Program-made: the position numbers and the translations under genes
Shown: positions 60,806 to 64,000 of the stretch, one piece after another
How the letters are laid out: the number at the start of each line of letters is the position of its first letter
How positions within the stretch are numbered: position 1 is the stretch's first letter
Assembly: GCA_023386585.1 (NCBI GenBank)
Contig: JAEWJM010000001.1
Span: 1 to 64,000 of the forward strand
DNA from: Bacteroidota bacterium
GTDB lineage: Bacteria; Bacteroidota; Bacteroidia; Flavobacteriales; Flavobacteriaceae
Length of the DNA: 64,000 nucleotides
Reading direction: 5' to 3'
Notes under the pieces: model-generated
The model's input: only the letters and a program-made list of their open reading frames with translations
What the model was told of the DNA's origin: nothing
The model's database searches: none

Positions 60806-61624
60806 ATGATTATTCCGAAAACCCGCGAAGAGATCGAACTGATGCGAGAAAGTGCGCTGTTGGTCTCGAAAACACTGGGAATGATAGCGACCGAGATCAA
60901 ACCCGGGGTGACTACGCTTCGTCTCGATAAGCTTGCTGAAACTTTTATACGCGACCATCAGGCGGAGCCGGGATTCCTCGGACTTTACGGCTGTCCTTCG
61001 ACGTTGCTCACGAGCGTCAACGAGCAGGTCGTTCATGGCTTGCCCACCGATCGGCCGATCGAAGATGGCGACATTGTATCGGTTGATTGCGGCGTATTGA
61101 AAAACGAATTTTACGGCGATCACGCCTTTACATTTGAAGTCGGAACCGTCGCACCTGAAACAAAAAAACTCCTTCAAATTACCAAAGAATCGCTTTACAT
61201 CGGCATTCGGGAATTCCGCTCCGGAAATCGTGTTGAAGATATCGGAAATGCAATCCAAAAATTTACGGAAGCTCACGGATACGGCGTTGTCCGCGAATTG
61301 GTTGGCCACGGCTTGGGGCGAAAAATGCACGAAGATCCTGAAGTGCCAAATTACGGCAAGCGCGGCCGCGGAAAACTGTTCGTAGAAGGAATGGTCATCG
61401 CGATCGAGCCGATGATCAACATGGGAACAAAAAACATCAAGCACCTCAAAGACGGCTGGACGATTATCACCGCGGATAAAAAACCAAGCGCCCACTTTGA
61501 GCACAACGTGGCGCTGATCGATGGAAAGCCCGAACTGCTCTCAACTTTCGCATACATCTATAAAGCTTTGGGAATTACGTCAGACGAGGAAAAAGAGTTC
61601 CGCAAAACGACTTTGTCGATTTAA
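60806..61624 (+). CDS. map: type I methionine aminopeptidase
   Basis: A 272-residue metallopeptidase removing N-terminal Met from nascent proteins. The metal site is complete: Asp in VSVDCGVLKNEFYGDHAF (two Asp), His in VGHGLGRKMHEDP, Glu in IAIEPMINMG and the final Glu in HFEHNVALIDGKPE. The short N-terminus marks type Ia. The methyltransferase gene starts 5 nt after its stop. Confidence 0.97.
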   Translation: MIIPKTREEIELMRESALLVSKTLGMIATEIKPGVTTLRLDKLAETFIRDHQAEPGFLGLYGCPSTLLTSVNEQVVHGLPTDRPIEDGDIVSVDCGVLKNEFYGDHAFTFEVGTVAPETKKLLQITKESLYIGIREFRSGNRVEDIGNAIQKFTEAHGYGVVRELVGHGLGRKMHEDPEVPNYGKRGRGKLFVEGMVIAIEPMINMGTKNIKHLKDGWTIITADKKPSAHFEHNVALIDGKPELLSTFAYIYKALGITSDEEKEFRKTTLSI

Positions 61625-61629
61625 TCCGG

Positions 61630-62403
61630 ATGAAAAAAGTTTTCAGGTTCCTGCTCAACGCCGTGCCGCGTCCTTTGCTGATCCGGCTGAGCTACGTTGT
61701 GCGGCCGCTTTTTGCGCTGGCGATGCGCGGCAAAGGATTTTCGGATCCGATCGACGGAAAAACCTATCGCAGCTTTCTGCCTTACGGTTATGGAACGCAA
61801 AGAAACAATGTACTTGCGCCGGGAACGTTGTCACTTGAGCGTCACCGCTTGCTTTGGCTGTACCTGAAAAACGAAACTGATTTTTTTACTGCGCCGCATA
61901 AAGTTCTTCATTTTGCGCCCGAACAGGCATTTTATCGCCGTTTCAGGAAGATGCAAAACCTTGACTACGTTACAACCGACCTGAATTCACCTTTGGCCGA
62001 TGTGAAAGCCGACATCTGCAAACTGCCATTTGCTAATGATGAATTCGACTTCATCCTTTGCAATCACGTTCTTGAACACATCCCCGACGACACTACTGCG
62101 ATGAAGGAGCTTTTCCGGGTGATGAAGCCCGGCGGAACCGGCATTTTCCAGATACCGCAGGATTATTCAAGGCAAGTTACTTTTGAAGATAATTCAATTA
62201 CCGACCGAAATGAGCGCGCAAGAATTTTTGGCCAATACGATCACGTCAGGGTGTACGGACTCGACTATTTCGACAAGCTGAGAGCAATCGGATTTAAGGT
62301 AAATGAAGTCGATTATACTTCTGTGCTACCTAAGGAACTTGTTGCCGAGTATGCGCTTGCTGCGGGCGAGATTATTCCCGTTTGTCACAAACCGCGGCGG
62401 TAG
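61630..62403 (+). CDS. class I SAM-dependent methyltransferase
   Basis: A 257-residue protein with a Methyltransf_11-type core. An N-terminal basic helix (FRFLLNAVPRPLLIRLSYVVRP) precedes VLHFAPEQAF (motif I, lacking the usual GxGxG), DLNSPLADVKADICKLPFANDEFDFILCNHVLEHIPDD and ELFRVMKPGGTGIFQIPQ. The weakened motif I is shared with a Bacteroidota methyltransferase group. Target unknown. It probably shares the map transcript. Confidence 0.88.
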   Translation: MKKVFRFLLNAVPRPLLIRLSYVVRPLFALAMRGKGFSDPIDGKTYRSFLPYGYGTQRNNVLAPGTLSLERHRLLWLYLKNETDFFTAPHKVLHFAPEQAFYRRFRKMQNLDYVTTDLNSPLADVKADICKLPFANDEFDFILCNHVLEHIPDDTTAMKELFRVMKPGGTGIFQIPQDYSRQVTFEDNSITDRNERARIFGQYDHVRVYGLDYFDKLRAIGFKVNEVDYTSVLPKELVAEYALAAGEIIPVCHKPRR

Positions 62404-62457
62404 GCACAATTTCGGGGACGATAAATTGTTATATTTACCTTTCCTAAATTAAATGCT

Positions 62458-63708
62458 ATGCTCAAGCGTCTGCTTTATGCGCTGTTTCTGGCTTTCGCAG
62501 CAATTCCCGTTTTTTCCCAGGCTGTAACCGAAGTTGCGCCGCCATTCAACATCAAAACGATTGCGTTTACACAAAACGGCCTGGTGACAGTGCCTGTTTT
62601 CAGTTTCAATGACAGCTTCCGGCTCGAGTTTGATGACCTTTTCGGCAATGAAGCAAATTATTACTACGAAATCGTCCACTGTAATTACGATTGGAAACCA
62701 TCTGAACTCGCTCAGACCGAATACCTTCAGGGTTTTGACGGGCAGCGCATCCAGGACTATACGAATTCATTCAATACGCTTCAGCTTTACAGTCATTACC
62801 GATTGTCATTTCCCAACAGGAACACTCAGTTCCGTGTCAGCGGAAATTACCTCATCCGGATATTAAATGAAGACAGAGAAGTCGTTTTCTCGCGCAAGTT
62901 CATCCTCTATGAAAATCTGGTTAATGTTTCAATGCAGGTGAAACGTGCCCGGAATGTTTCCGTAATTAATCAGATGCAAAACCTGGAACTGGCGATCAGG
63001 TCAACAAATCTCCTGTTTCAAAATCCACTCAAAAATGTCAGGCTTCTTTTGATGCAGAACGGAAGGTTCGACAATGCGATATACAATGTCCCGCCACAGT
63101 ACACTTTGGGGAACGATCTTATTTACAAGTACGATCGCGAAACCCAGTTTTGGGGCGGAAATGAATTTATGTACTTTGAAAATAAGGACATCCGAGCGGC
63201 GAACAACTATGTTTCCCGTGTCGATTCGAAAGGCGGAATTTACAACTCCCGACTTTATGTGAACGAACCGAGATACGACAAGCCATATACCCTTGCGCCG
63301 GATATCAATGGCGGATTTTTGGTGAATAACATTGGTGCGGAAAAAAATGAGATCGAAGCCGATTACGCATGGGTTTTCTTCAGCCTTTTAGCGCCGCCAT
63401 CGTATCGCGACCGTGATATTTACATCAACGGGATGTTCAACAATTTCGCACGGAATAGCGAAAACAAGATGGAATACAATCCGACGAACGGACTTTTCGA
63501 AAAAGCGATAATGATCAAACAGGGTTTCACTAATTACCAATACGTCACCGCCACCGGAAATAAGGTCGATTATGAAAACGCAATTGACGGGAATTTCTCC
63601 CAGACCGAAAATGATTACATGGCAATTGTATATTACCGCGAAGGAAACCAGCGCTACGACAGGGTTATTGGTCGCGGCGTCGCAAATTCCACTGATATAA
63701 CCAATTAG
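62458..63708 (+). CDS. type IX secretion system plug protein (DUF5103)
   Basis: A 416-residue exported protein (signal peptide to IPVFSQA) of the DUF5103 family. It has LEFDDLFGNEANYYYEIVHCNYDWKPSELAQTEYLQGF at about 60-97, SVQVKRARNVSVINQ-like NVSMQVKRARNVSVIN in the middle and ADYAWVFFSLLAPPSYRDRDIYINGMFN. Family members were identified as the Plug protein that gates the SprA translocon of the T9SS. This ties it to gldB, gldC and the sorting-domain cargo elsewhere in the window. Confidence 0.9.
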   Translation: MLKRLLYALFLAFAAIPVFSQAVTEVAPPFNIKTIAFTQNGLVTVPVFSFNDSFRLEFDDLFGNEANYYYEIVHCNYDWKPSELAQTEYLQGFDGQRIQDYTNSFNTLQLYSHYRLSFPNRNTQFRVSGNYLIRILNEDREVVFSRKFILYENLVNVSMQVKRARNVSVINQMQNLELAIRSTNLLFQNPLKNVRLLLMQNGRFDNAIYNVPPQYTLGNDLIYKYDRETQFWGGNEFMYFENKDIRAANNYVSRVDSKGGIYNSRLYVNEPRYDKPYTLAPDINGGFLVNNIGAEKNEIEADYAWVFFSLLAPPSYRDRDIYINGMFNNFARNSENKMEYNPTNGLFEKAIMIKQGFTNYQYVTATGNKVDYENAIDGNFSQTENDYMAIVYYREGNQRYDRVIGRGVANSTDITN

Positions 63709-63752
63709 TAAAATTTAACGCCGAAAAAATGCGCGTCCTTTTTAAATTTCGC

Positions 63753-63760
63753 TAAATTTG
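63753..63760 (+). promoter_or_regulatory. -7 element TAAATTTG for apaG
   Basis: A perfect TAnnTTTG match 28 nt before the apaG ATG. Confidence 0.55.
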
Positions 63761-63788
63761 GGCTTCGATAATTTTCCGAAGCGAGATT

Positions 63789-64000
63789 ATGGTTTCACAA
63801 ATAACCCGGGGCATCAAGATTTCAGTCATGACCAGTTTTGAAGGCACGTACTTCAAGAACTACAAGATCCATTTTGCCTTCAGCTACGAGATCACAATCG
63901 AAAACCACAGCAAGGATTCTGTTCAGTTGACCTCGCGTCATTGGGAAATTTTCGACTCGCTGAATGACAAGGAAGTCGTTGACGGTGAAGGTGTCATCGG
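63789..64000 (+). CDS. apaG: ApaG domain protein, 5' part
   Basis: Cut by the window end after 70 codons, which is why it does not appear as a closed ORF. The visible part starts MVSQITRGIKISVMTSFEG, continues FAFSYEITIENHSKDSVQL and ends SRHWEIFDSLNDKEVVDGEGVIG. The IENHSxxxVQLxSRHWxIxD core and GEGVxG are the ApaG signature, a fibronectin-III-like fold. The family was linked to Co/Mg handling in enterics; its role in Bacteroidota is not settled. Confidence 0.88.
   Translation, partial: MVSQITRGIKISVMTSFEGTYFKNYKIHFAFSYEITIENHSKDSVQLTSRHWEIFDSLNDKEVVDGEGVI

Noticed and set aside
61630..62403. Methyltransferase motif I lacking GxGxG as a sign of a pseudogene
   Set aside because: The frame is intact, later motifs are well kept, and the HFAPE variant is known in this group.

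Overview
The window reads as a core-chromosome segment of a Flavobacterium-like member of the Flavobacteriaceae (phylum Bacteroidota). The support is seen directly: gliding genes gldB and gldC, a type IX secretion (T9SS) plug protein and a cargo with a type A sorting tail, an exosortase F pair, a short sigma factor of the Bacteroidota primary type, families largely confined to this phylum (DUF3857, DUF5916, DUF6702, HYC_CC_PP), and many TAnnTTTG -7 promoter elements in place of TATAAT boxes.

Layout. Positions 1-3.1 kb, minus strand: start of a DedA membrane protein, then a probable metal operon (HYC_CC_PP protein, TonB-dependent receptor, HMA-domain protein). 3.1-4.1 kb: exosortase F and its partner. 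4.1-7.5 kb, plus strand: GAF/fRMsr-like protein, rpsO, pnp. 7.5-11.5 kb, minus: two DUF3857 transglutaminase-fold paralogues. 11.8-14.7 kb, plus: a lipoprotein, the primary sigma factor, a repeat-rich spacer and rpe. 14.7-18.1 kb: MtfA-like peptidase, T9SS cargo, acetyltransferase and an AT-rich orphan. 18.2-19.0 kb: a tandem repeat, a long inverted repeat, tRNA-Arg and a YqeY-like gene.

The centre (19.3-35.3 kb, minus) is one dcw division and cell-wall cluster: mraZ-rsmH-ftsL-ftsI-murE-mraY-murD-ftsW-murG-murC-ftsQ-ftsA-ftsZ. Most junctions overlap or nearly abut. A four-box MraZ-type operator lies upstream of mraZ. Directly behind ftsZ is an unlisted 27-codon ORF whose last residues copy the FtsZ tail.

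35.5-41.9 kb: alpha/beta hydrolase, engB, gldC/gldB, nadE, a LuxR-type response regulator and dnaG, whose product lacks all four zinc ligands. 42.0-44.4 kb, minus: ECF sigma, putative anti-sigma and outer-membrane protein. 44.5-48.3 kb: polyprenyl synthase, rlmN, O-methyltransferase, PAP2 phosphatase and tatA. 48.3-52.6 kb, minus: M1 peptidase, DUF6702 and two carboxypeptidase-like-regulatory paralogues. 52.7-56.5 kb: pepE, tRNA-Gly, GNAT and two L,D-transpeptidases facing each other. 56.8-64 kb, plus: DUF5916 barrel, gpmI, map, methyltransferase, T9SS plug and the start of apaG.

I see no CRISPR array, phage, insertion sequence or defence island. The most unusual signals are the MraZ operator, the small ORF behind ftsZ, the zinc-less primase, the degenerate transglutaminase paralogue and the tRNA-Arg-linked repeat region.
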